A DNA stretch of 51,468 nt, taken from the NCBI GenBank assembly GCA_024741835.1, contig JAENRP010000277.1, forward strand, positions 4,693-56,160, read 5' to 3'. Numbering within the stretch: the first letter of the stretch is position 1; each line of letters begins with the position of its first letter. The position numbers were made by a program, and so were the translations under genes. Shown in pieces: positions 11,950 to 20,954 of this stretch. Below the pieces are notes generated by a model that ran no database searches, was not told the DNA's origin, and saw only the letters and a program-made list of their open reading frames with translations. This DNA comes from Diplocarpon mali. Its lineage: Eukaryota > Ascomycota > Leotiomycetes > Helotiales > Drepanopezizaceae.

Positions 11950-13000
11950 GCAGCCTTTGGTAGGATAAGGGCAGTTTGCTTTTTAACTTTTGCTTTAATT
12001 GCTTCTTAATATTAAAGCTAGCGATTATATTAATCAGTTGCCTTTTAACTTTATAATTAGTAATATTATAAGCACTATTATAGAAGTAGTATCCTTAATA
12101 AGCTTAAGGGCTTATCCTACGCTCCTTCCTCTTCTTAGGCTTATTATTATTATATAATATAGCATTTGCCGAAATAAAGCGTCCTTTAAGGTCTTACTTA
12201 ATAGTTTAAAGGAGGTAGATCTTCTTATAAATCTTAAGGTTAGGTTAAATAAGAAGAGATTATTTCGCAATAGCAAACTTAAAAGAGAGGCTATTAAGTA
12301 GGAAATTACAAAGCTGAGTTTCTTTAAAAGTTATAGCTATCTTAGGATCTATAGCTTCTACTCTCCTCCTTACTTTATATAATATAAACTAAGTAGAGTC
12401 TATATTTATATCTATATCCTTACTATCTTTGTCTTTTTTATATCAAAATAAAGTGATTTATTATAATAGATACTAAGTATTAAGGGCAGTTATCTAAGAG
12501 TATTTTACCTTTAAAGTATCTTATCTTATCTTTGCATTATTATAAACTCGAATAAAATCTCGGTCTTTATTACTTAAACCTCTATTAATCTTAAGCTTGC
12601 ATTTAGCTAAGGCTAGCCTATACTCCTTCTCCTTTTCTATATTTAAAATCTGCCTTTAGGATTCTCAGTTATTATCTACTAAAGCTCTTAGGCTAAGCTT
12701 ATTTAATATATTTAGCAAATCCTTAATAGTTATATTAGCTATTAAAGTAGAAGTAGACGAATTAGTAGAAGGAGTATAAGGGGCTATTCTTATATATTTA
12801 ATAAGTGTCTTTTAAATTGCTATTTTAATACCTTTGCTTTTAAAGTAAAGCTCTAAATCGTCGAATTATCGTCGCCAGTTCTTTTAAGAGAGTTAGAGGT
12901 CTCTAGGTCTAGTATTTCGATCGGAATCGGAAGCTATTACCATTTCAAATAGAATTGCATTAAAATCAAATAAATTAAATAGTTAAGGGCACTCTTCCTA
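11950..13000 (-). pseudogene. copia-R gag (copy 2), degraded
   Basis: The minus-strand frame matches the gag start of copy 1 over 12193-12950. At about 12100-12060 the stretch YYFYNSAYNITNYKVK follows a basic run (NKPKKRKERR) and looks like a nucleocapsid zinc knuckle whose Cys and His residues have become Tyr and Asn. The finger is one residue short of the standard C-x2-C-x4-H-x4-C, so this part is tentative. The exact start and the gag/pol junction cannot be fixed. Confidence 0.6.
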
Positions 13001-13084
13001 TCGAAAAGTTAAAATGATTAAATAGCAGGTATTATAGAAGTATTAAATAGGAAGGAAGTCCTTTTATCGAAAAAGGGTTTTTAG

Positions 13085-13230
13085 GCTATAACGCAGGGAA
13101 TTATACCTCTTATAAAATATAGTAAAGTAAGGAATTATACCTCTTGCAGTATTAAAGGGTTATAGAGCAAGGAATCATACCTCTTGTAATATAGGTTAGC
13201 TAAATAGGGAATTATACCTCTTATTTGCCA
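13085..13230 (-). repeat. Imperfect hairpin repeats in copia-R leader (copy 2)
   Basis: Units with (gg)aatYatacctctt occur four times, matching the array at 6740-6885. They lie between gag and the primer-binding site. Confidence 0.7.
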
Positions 13231-13327
13231 ATTGCTCGCCTCTTACTATAAGTCTTATTTAACTTCCTACTAATAGTTGCAGCGCAAGTGCTTTCTAAGG
13301 GAAGTCAATAATCTATTATCGGTCTAG

Positions 13328-13342
13328 TCGGGGCTTATAACC
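13328..13342 (-). other. Primer-binding site, half initiator-tRNA type (copia-R copy 2)
   Basis: The minus strand reads GGTTATAAGCCCC immediately inside the 5' LTR, complementary to the anticodon-side half of initiator tRNA-Met apart from one G-to-A change. Confidence 0.65.
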
Positions 13343-13537
13343 TATTAAGCTTAAGTGAGTCGGCGCAATAGGTAATAGAAACTTCTAAAGGTCGATAGTC
13401 GATATATTAGTAAGAGTTAAGGAAGGAAGGTTACCCCTTTCTTCCTTATAGCTATATATGTATTAATATCCTATTGATTAAGCAGTAGGGTTATATGATA
13501 ATACATCAGAGTGATGGCTATATCACCTATCTTAATA
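13343..13537 (-). repeat. copia-R 5' LTR (copy 2)
   Basis: 195 bp, followed by the duplication AGGCG at 13538-13542. Very similar to 7536-7730. Confidence 0.9.
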
Positions 13538-13542
13538 AGGCG

Positions 13543-14172
13543 ATTCTTTAAGTTGCTTTTATGTATTATAAGAGTTGGTTAAAAGAAAGGTCTTTAAAGG
13601 GGTACTAGTCCTTTGCTAGGTATATTATATTACCTTATAAGGCTAGAGGAAGTATAAGCTTTAAATTATATATTAGCAAAAGTAAGGCATAAGTCAATAA
13701 AGTTATTAAGATTAAAGCTACCTAATTATATAGAATTCAAAGCTAAAGAGGGAGTATAAAGTAAGAGACCTTCCTCTTAATATACCCTATTAGACCTAAG
13801 GTCTATATAAGTCGATTTCTACTAATAACTTATATTCTATCTATTAAAGGAAAGGTATAGCCAAGAGGTAGTATATCTCTTATATTAGTCGGTTTCGCCT
13901 CTGTTTATACTACTATTTCTATTGCAGGTGCTTTGACAATTCCAAGTTCTTTGATATAACTGTGATACCTATTGCGACTACCTAATAGCCTTAATAAAAA
14001 ATGTCTTTAAAAGAGAGATCTATTAGTATTAGTACGCAGATTCATATATAAGAGACAAATTCCCTTTAATTCTAAGATCATCCTATAAAGATATATCATA
14101 TATAACTAATAGGGTTTCAAATGGATTTCAAAGGGCCGTATAGCCTAAAGACCTTAATATTATACTTATACT
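13543..14172. other. Older spacer, right half
   Basis: Sequence between the copia-R target duplication and the gypsy-B1 LTR. The plus strand has a short coding-like stretch around 13760-13960 in one frame with TAA/TAG at Gln positions, but I recognise no family. It is probably a decayed older repeat or host fragment. Confidence 0.4.
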
Positions 14173-14439
14173 TGTTACAACTTGCTCTAGAGCGTACAGA
14201 GGGGCGATAATCAAGTAACGCTGACTATATTACCTTAAGAGGTATGCTATATAATAAAGAAGAAAAGATAAAGAAGAGAGAGTCTTTAGTAGAGCTCCTT
14301 TAGAATAAGTATAAGTGCTTTACTAGCGTATATATGATTTAGCTACCTTGCTACCTTAGCGTGCACCTAACTTCTTATAGTCTTAGCGTATAGTCTTAGT
14401 GATATATGATATAACTGTATATATAATGCGGCTGTAATA
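14173..14439 (-). repeat. gypsy-B1 3' LTR
   Basis: About 267 bp, plus-strand ends TGTTACAACTTGC and gctgtaata. It matches 17024-17276 and 32472-32724 over its length. The flanking pentamer ATACT (14168-14172) should recur beyond the missing 5' LTR. Confidence 0.88.
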
Positions 14440-14455
14440 CTACCTCTCTCCTTTA
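14440..14455 (-). other. gypsy-B1 polypurine tract
   Basis: The minus strand reads a run of A/G (AAAGGAGAGAGGTAG type) directly against the 3' LTR, the expected plus-strand primer. The B2 equivalent at 17277-17292 is GGGGGGAGGTAG. Confidence 0.65.
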
Positions 14456-14459
14456 AAAA

Positions 14460-17018
14460 ACTGCGCTTGCGCAGTTGTATCTATAGGTGTATTATCCTTT
14501 AGGTCCTTATAATCGTCAACTCTATTGTTATATGACTTAAGCCAGCTTGCTAGCGCTTTTGGTAGCCCTTTAGCTTAAGGGTTCTTTAGATGGAAATCTC
14601 GAATAGCATATAGCGCTATTATAGCTTTAGAGCACTAGTACTATTTAAGGTCTTTATTAGCTCCCTTTTATTTAATTTGATATTTGAGCTTCTTAGCTCG
14701 AATATAAGATCTGATTACTTCTTCTATCTCCTATTTCTCTTATTCTAGCAGTACTTTAATTAGGGTAGGAGGTTCCTAAGCTTGGCCTAGTAGAGGGTTA
14801 GGAATGTATTTATGTAGTAAGTGTGAGTAGAATATAAGGTAGATCGAATAGAGCGAATTAGGTAATTATAGCTTTTAGCTTTCTCTTAGCTTTTCTAGTA
14901 CTTTTACTAAGCCGTACTACTTATCGGAGAGCTTTCGGCTCGGCCGGTCCAGTTTCTAATTTTTAATGCTAATTAGTATATTATCTTTTATAGTCTAATC
15001 AAATGGCTGGTAGTAAAGATCTGCAAGCTATTTTATTTTAGCCTATTATACTTAAAGAGATAATTAAGCGAATTAGACTTCTTTTTAAGCTCTAATAGCT
15101 ATATAAAGCGCTATTTTACGATTTAATCTCTTGGTTGCTATTTATAAAGGCTTTAGGTTAATTAAATTCTAAGAGGAGCGAGCTTTGTAGCTATTTAGCA
15201 CTTGGAAAGGGGAAATTTTCCCTAGGGATTTGTAAAGTAAAGTTAATTAAGCAATATCTATTAAAAGTAAGAGACGACTTTAATTATCTTAGTAGTATAA
15301 GTAGAATAGTTTAAGGCGTTATTTTAAGTATTAGTTTATAATCTTAGTTTAGCTATCGATATTAGGGTTATAGGCTATAGTTAGCTTGACCTTTATACTT
15401 AGTATCTAATAGAGTTCTTTTTAAAAGGAAGAGACGAATTAGGCGCCCTTATTTAATAGAATTGAATCGGGCATATTAAAATAGCGTATTTAATGAATTA
15501 AAAACAACTCTATAAGGCCTTTTGCATTAATTGAATTATGGTATAGAACTGAAACTGCCTTCTTTAATAACCTATTAATAATTATAAGGGCGAAATCATA
15601 ACTGAGTTTATTAAGCAAAAGCTTTATAAAATCTATTATTAAGTGTTAGTATACTTATTTAGGAATTGGCAAGGGTTATAGGAAACTTAGGGTTTTATTA
15701 TAATAAGCTTTTATTTTCAAATAACAATAGTATTAAATATAAGTGCCAACGTTGCTGCTAAGGCTTTTCTAATAGTATTTTCTTCTTATTAGAAGCCTTA
15801 TTTTCCTGATTCTAGTGTATGCGACGCAAAGTTACTTATATATATAATAAATTAAGGCTATTTGTAGTTTAAGAGGTTATAATAGTATAATAAGTCTACC
15901 TTAGAAGAAAAGTTTGCCTTAGCTAAGTTTATAGTTGAGGCTATAGCTCTATGCCTTATCTCGGAACTTCTATAGCTTAAAGGAGGTCTTATTAGCTTAA
16001 ATGACCTTATCGATAGTATAATAGTTCGCTACATTATACTCGACCTTAGATATTAAGTCGGCAAGTGCCTTTATTAGTGCGATTGGCATAATCATCACTT
16101 ATAGGCTAGGCCTAGGAGTGGAATTAATCTGCGCTAAAGTCGCTTATAGGCTAGGCCCATGAGTGGAATTATTTTATAGAAGAGTTACTTATAAGCCAGG
16201 CCCGCGAGTAGAACCGCCTTTAGTAGCAAGTACTTCTATAGAGAGCTTATTATTAGGTAAGAGCTACTAGTAGCGTAAAGCTCGTTTCTTAGCCTTAAGA
16301 GAGGTCAGCTCCTAGTCTTAATATAAGAGTGTATTAGCCAGTATATTCGTTATGCCTATTTGGTATATAATAAGGAAGTTGAAGTTAGCGAAGAACTCCG
16401 CTTAGCAAGCCTACTAGGCTATTAAGTCCTTAATTATTATAAAGTACTTAAGGGCCTTATAATCTATATATACGCGTACTATTTTCTAGGCCTTAAGTAG
16501 CTCTGCCTTATATTAGTAGAACGATTTAAAAATCGCTAAGAGCTCCTTATTATAAATGGGGTAATTTAGCTTAGCGTTATTTATAGTCTTTAAGAAGTAC
16601 TTGATTAGGTAGTAGTTATCGTCTTCCTAGAGTTAAGAGAGTATGCTAGCAACTATGCTATTAAAGGTATTAGTCTTAAGCCTTATCTGCTTTTAAGAGT
16701 AATAGTAGTATAAAATCGGGGTTATTTAAAAGCTTAAGCGTAAAGCTTCCTAAGCTTGCTTATAAGTATTATTGAAATTAAAAGAAACGTTTCTTATAAG
16801 AGCTATTAAAAGTCGGCAGATATAATTATAGCTTTAAATAAACCTTTAGTAGAAGTTATAGAACTTTAGGAAGCTTTATATACTATATATGTTTTTAATA
16901 TATTTCTACTTTTAAATAACTAAGATCTTATTAAAGTCTACTTTAATTCTATAAATGCTAATAATAAATCTTAGGAACTTAATCTTTATAACCTTAAACT
17001 CGCTTTTCTTAATATCTA
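14460..17018 (-). pseudogene. gypsy-B1 pol C-terminal half: RNase H, integrase, chromodomain-like end
   Basis: On the minus strand from the right: the RNase H tail YFIIIKDLIA..ACQAEFFANF (about 16450-16380), typical of Ty3 RNase H. The palindrome array follows, then the integrase core. The core has MDFIELLP-like IIDFIKLLLNK at about 15640, YDFALIIINRLLKKA near 15600-15545 and an AYNPNIDSQTKN segment near 15370. The second catalytic Asp position reads LLNKGA*FVSSF where the family has SDRGPQFVS, so that Asp is now Asn. Near the end, KLDRPSRKLSDK (about 14955-14915) precedes KLKYQIK*KGANKDLK*YQ (about 14690-14630), which fits a chromodomain. Many TAA/TAG stops are present. Confidence 0.87.
16097..16209. 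repeat. Three-copy, 45-bp tandem array of the palindrome in gypsy-B1
   Basis: Palindromes at 16097-16119, 16142-16164 and 16187-16209, exactly 45 bases apart (15 codons), between RNase H and integrase. The same place in gypsy-B2 has a single copy (26995-27017). Confidence 0.88.
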
Positions 17019-17023
17019 CTTAA
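17019..17023. other. Target duplication CTTAA (left), gypsy-B2 into gypsy-B1
   Basis: CTTAA here and at 32725-32729 flanks gypsy-B2. Joining the two sides restores the gypsy-B pol sequence seen uninterrupted at about 27810-27840. Confidence 0.9.
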
Positions 17024-17276
17024 TATTACGACTTGCTCTTAAGCGTATAGAAGGGCGAGAATCGAATAACGCTGACTGTATTACTTTAAGAGGTATACTA
17101 TATAATAGAAAAGAAAAGATGAAGAAGAGAGAGTCTCTAATAGAACTCCTCTAGAATAAGTACAGGTGCTTTACTAGCGTGCATATGATTTAGCCACCTT
17201 GCTACCTTAGTATGCACCTGACTTTGTATACCTAACTGATATATAATATAATTATGCATATAATGTAGTTATAATA
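17024..17276 (-). repeat. gypsy-B2 3' LTR
   Basis: 253 bp, plus-strand ends tattacgacttgc and gtagttataata, the RIP form of TGTTAC...GTAACA. Pairs with 32472-32724. Confidence 0.9.
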
Positions 17277-17292
17277 CTACCTCCCCCCTTTA

Positions 17293-18846
17293 AAAAACTG
17301 CGCTTGCGCAATTGTATTTATAGGCGTATTATCCTTTAGGTCCTTATAATTGTTAACTCTATTATTATATAACTTAAGCCAGCTTAATAGTGCCCTTAGT
17401 AGCCCCTTAGCCTAAGCGTTTTTTAAATGGAAATCTTGAATAGTATACGGTGCTATTATAGCGTTAGAGCATAGGTACTATTCGAGGTCTTTATTAGCTC
17501 CTTTCTACTTAATTTAATATTCAAGCTTCTTAGCTTAAATATAAGATCTAATTATTTCTTCTATCTCCTACTCCTCTTATTTTAGCAATACTTTAATTAG
17601 AGTAAGAGGTTCTTAAGCTTAGCTTAGCAGAGGGTTAGGAACGTATTTTCGCAGTGAGTAAGAGTGGAATATAAGGTAGATCGAATAGAGCAAATTAGGC
17701 AATTATAGCTTTTAGCTTTCTCTTAGCTTTTTTAGTACTTTTATTAGGCTATACTACTTATTAGAGAGCTTTCGGCTCGGCTAGTCCAGTTTCCAATTTT
17801 TAGTACTAATTAGCATATTATTTCCTATAGTCTAATTAACTAGCCGGCGGTAGAGATCTGTAAGCTGTTTTATTTTAGCTTATTATACTTAAAGAGACAA
17901 TTGAGCGAATTGGACTACTTTTTAAGCTTTAGTAGCTATGCAAAGCGCTGTTTTACGATTTACTCTTTCGGTTGCTATTTATAAAGGCTCTAGGTTAATT
18001 AAATCCTAAAAGGAGCGAGCTTTATAGCCGTTTAGCACTTGGAAAGGGGAAATTTGCCTTAGGGATTTATAAGGTAAGGTCAATTAGGCAATATCTATTA
18101 AAGGTAAGAGATAACTCTAATTATTTTAATAGTATAAGTAGAACGGTCTAAGGTATTATTTTAAGTATTAGTTTATAATCTCAGTTTAGCTATTAATATT
18201 AAGGTTATAGGCTATAGTTAGCTTAACCTTTATACTTAATATCTAATAGAGTTCTTTTTAAAAGGAAGAGATAAATTAGGTACCTCTATTTAATAGGATC
18301 GAGTCAGGTATATTAAAATGGCATATCTAGTAAATTAAAAACAACTTTGCAAGGCCTTTTATATTAATCGAATTATAGTATAGAACTGAAACTGCCTTCT
18401 TTAATAACCTATCGATAATTATAAGGGTAAAATTATAACCGAGTTTGTTAAGTAGAAGCTTTATAAAATCTATTATTAAATGTTAATAGGCTTATTCGAG
18501 AATTGGCAAGGGTTATAGGAAACCTAAGGTCTTATTATAATAAGCTTTTATTCTTAAATAATAATAGTTCTAAATGTAAGTGCCGATATTGCTACTAAGG
18601 CTTTTCCAGTAGTATTTTCTTCCTATTAGAAGCCTTGTTTTCCCGATTCTAGTATATATAATATACAGTTACTTATATATATAACAAATTAGGGCTATTT
18701 GTAGTTTAAGAGGTTGTAATAGTATAATAAGTCTACCTTAGAAGAAGAGTTTGCCTTAGCTGAGTTTGTAATTAAGGCTATAGCTCTGCGCCTTATCTCG
18801 GAACTTCTATAGCTTAAGGGAGGTCTTATTAGCTTAAATGACCTTA
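17293..18846 (-). pseudogene. gypsy-B2 integrase and chromodomain-like end (degraded)
   Basis: Aligns with gypsy-B1 14456-16009. It has the same integrase core (IIDFIKLLL-type start near 18470, YNPNI.SQ segment near 18205) and the same KLD.PSRKLSNK-type linker near 17790 before the chromodomain. The frame is interrupted at 18847-18851 by copia-C and resumes at 26913. Confidence 0.85.
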
Positions 18847-18851
18847 CTAAT

Positions 18852-19150
18852 TGTAGGTTCTATACTGGTAATCGATATTCACGTAAATATAGTTAAGTAC
18901 TTATTGTTAAAAAGAATCTATTATAATGTCTATCTATCTTTACATAACCGAGATAGTACCTTTATACCTCTGAATGTCCTCCCTCCTATATTCCTTCCTA
19001 GCCGCATATAGATATCCTTCCGAAGTCCTCTGGCTAAACAGCTGTTTGAAATACATACGAAACCCCTTATATCGTATATAGTATAGCTATATAGGATAAC
19101 CCTAGGAACGAGGATGGCTTGCCTCTTATATAGGAATCTGCGTACTAATA
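18852..19150 (-). repeat. copia-C 3' LTR
   Basis: 299 bp, tgtaggttctatactgg...gcgtactaata on the plus strand. Pairs with 26609-26907. The minus strand just inside reads TTTTAAAAGAAAGTAC, a plausible polypurine tract (19155-19172). Confidence 0.9.
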
Positions 19151-19194
19151 CTAGTAGTACTTTCTTTTAAAAAGACCTTTTTAACTCGCATAAG

Positions 19195-19395
19195 GAAGTA
19201 CGTAGAATAGGTGTATAAAGGAGGCAGATTGGTAGCAAATAATCAAATAGCAATAAAGAATAGAATAGCAAAGACAAATAGCTTAATAGCAAAGGCAGAT
19301 ATAATAGGTGATAAAGATAGTATATATATAAAGTAAAATAGCTAAGATAAAGGCAAATAGTAAAGATAAAATAGCAAAGAAGGAAAGGAAAGGTA
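19195..19395. repeat. Purine-rich minisatellite-like tract in copia-C
   Basis: Loose repeats of aaatagcaaag / aatagcaaagac, nearly free of pyrimidines on the plus strand over about 190 bases. The minus strand is open here as low-complexity Leu/Tyr/Ser, which I treat as a by-product and not a gene. Confidence 0.55.
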
Positions 19396-19780
19396 TCCAA
19401 ATGATAGAAGCAATCTAAGGTCTTTATTTAAGCCTTATAGTAATGCAATTATAGTCCGGTTGCGTTCTAGTAGGTTTAAGACCCTTTATTAAAGAGTCAT
19501 CTAGAGTTATAATCCACTATGGCTATAAATCATAATAATCTATAGAAGGGAAAAGAGGGGCCTTTAAGAAGGCATATATATTAAGCTTCCCTCCTCCCTT
19601 GATCTCTTAACTCCAACTCCCACTTCTTATAAGTAGGTCGATTCCCCTTTTTACTTTTAAGTTAATTAACCCTTTAGTAGATCTTATCTTATATTATCTT
19701 ATTACTAATATTATTATTATTAGTAAGTGCCCTAATAGTTGGCCGACCCCCTTTAATATATATATTACTAACTTAGATAG
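19396..19780. other. Unassigned part of copia-C 3' region
   Basis: AT-rich with moderately GC-rich islands (ctcctcccttgatctc near 19590). I see no domain, repeat or RNA gene here. Confidence 0.4.
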
Positions 19781-19784
19781 TGCT

Positions 19785-20690
19785 CGAATGCAACCTAAAA
19801 GATTTGCCTAAGGCCTTTCGGGTATTATGCGTACGTTATATATATATAATATCGAGAAAGGAGGCTAATAAGAATAATACCGGCTATATATGCGCCTTTA
19901 ATACTCTTACTTCTAAGAAGTATAAGTACTATATTGTATAGTAGGCTAAGTGTATTCTAATAAGTGCCTTTTAATATCCTCTTGCTCTAATAACCTTTAA
20001 TAGATATCTGTTTTAAATACCTATTTAAGCTTAGGATAAGTATATTATCCTTTAAGATGCTTAGGTTAGCGGCAATATTAAAGCGATCTAAGAGGCGGCC
20101 TAAATTCTATCTAAGGAGACTTAGATATAAATCTCTATAGTCCTAAAGACTTGGGATGCCCTTTAGCTAGCCTAGCTGAATGAAGCTCGTGCCCTCTACT
20201 ATAGTATCGACCTTGCGAATACCTAGTAGGCTATAAGTATCCTTAAATCTATTTAATATTAATAACTAATTATTCGCAGGATCTATTGCGTGCTATTTAA
20301 GGCGGCAATGCTGCCCTTAGGCGTCTTAAGACTTAAGGCGCTAAGGTGCTCGGCTCCCTCTAATATATAAAGGGGCTATCTAGCTTAGCTAAGGGCCGTT
20401 CTTAGGCTCCCTTTAATAATATCTGCCGCTAAAAAGGCAAGGGTAGATAGGTCCCTTCTAAAGGCTCTTTAGAGGGCGGGGATTTGGATCTTAGTAATTT
20501 AAATAAATCGAATCTAAAGGAGATCGCGGCCGCTCTTACTTAGGTATAAGCTTAAGAGGAGCGGGCCAACTTAGTCGCTATTTCAGGTAGTAAGGCCTCT
20601 AGGACTTAAGGGGCTAGGGATCTACGCTTTAGAAATCCTAGTGCTTAAGATAAGTGCTTGTTAAGGGTAGAATCGTTAATAGATTATTAT
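19785..20690 (+). pseudogene. Antisense ORF relic with Cys-rich motif inside copia-C
   Basis: The plus strand, opposite to copia-C, reads one frame from about 19785 to 20250 with stops only of the TAA/TAG type: LKDLPKAFRVLCVRY, then GYICAFNTLTSKKYKYYIV and AKCILISAF. These look like a decayed C..C...C..C cluster of the kind seen in many fungal-specific hypothetical proteins. A Gln/Ala-rich, probably helical part follows (VSGNIKAI*EAA*ILSKET and ALYYSIDLANT). After about 20250 the frame is less certain. I do not recognise a named family. It may be a host sequence captured by the element or an older insertion. Confidence 0.4.
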
Positions 20691-20764
20691 TTTTAGTAAT
20701 ATAATAATTGCTGCTTTACTATAACCTCCTTCTTAAGTACTACTTAAGTAATAAAAAAAATGCA

Positions 20765-20860
20765 AGTACGCGCAGGTAAGAAAAGATAAAAGAAGGTAGT
20801 AATAGTAAATGTAAGTAAGAAAAGATAAAAAGAAGGTAGTAATAGTAAGTATAGGAATAT
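20765..20860. repeat. Tandem duplication of a purine-rich 38-40-bp unit
   Basis: gtaagaaaagataaaa..gaaggtagtaatagtaa occurs twice in succession (from about 20776 and 20814), followed by A-rich sequence to 20915. Confidence 0.7.
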
Positions 20861-20954
20861 ATCTTATAATAAAATAAAAAATAAAAAAATTGCTAATAGC
20901 TTGCAATTAAAAAATATCGGATATTGTTAATCTAGGACCTTTTTAAGTCTAGTT

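Larger units (their letters stand above)
7536..13537 (-). mobile_element. Complete Ty1/copia element copia-R (copy 2), 6.0 kb
   Basis: It is bounded by 195-bp LTRs (7536-7730 and 13343-13537) and flanked by an exact 5-bp duplication, AGGCG (7531-7535 and 13538-13542). Internal order on the minus strand from the right is: primer-binding site, leader repeats, gag, integrase, reverse transcriptase, RNase H, and a 3' region with three palindromes. Integrase lying before RT makes it Ty1/copia. All coding regions carry many TAA/TAG stops. Confidence 0.93.
14173..17023 (-). mobile_element. gypsy-B1 (outer), 3' portion: LTR, chromodomain, integrase, RNase H
   Basis: This is the left half of a Ty3/Gypsy element on the minus strand, cut at CTTAA (17019-17023) by insertion of gypsy-B2. 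The other half resumes at 32725. In order from the left: 3' LTR, purine tract, chromodomain-like C terminus, integrase core, palindrome array, RNase H. Its missing 5' portion (gag and 5' LTR) should lie beyond the right edge of the window, because copia-R copy 3 and gypsy-D interrupt it at 34722. Confidence 0.9.

Noticed and set aside
13543..14172. A host gene in the spacer
   Set aside because: Only a short weak coding-like stretch with several stops and no recognisable domain.
19167..19400. Minus-strand ORF rich in Leu, Tyr and Ser
   Set aside because: It is produced by a purine-rich low-complexity tract in the copia-C 3' region; no domain or conserved copy supports it.
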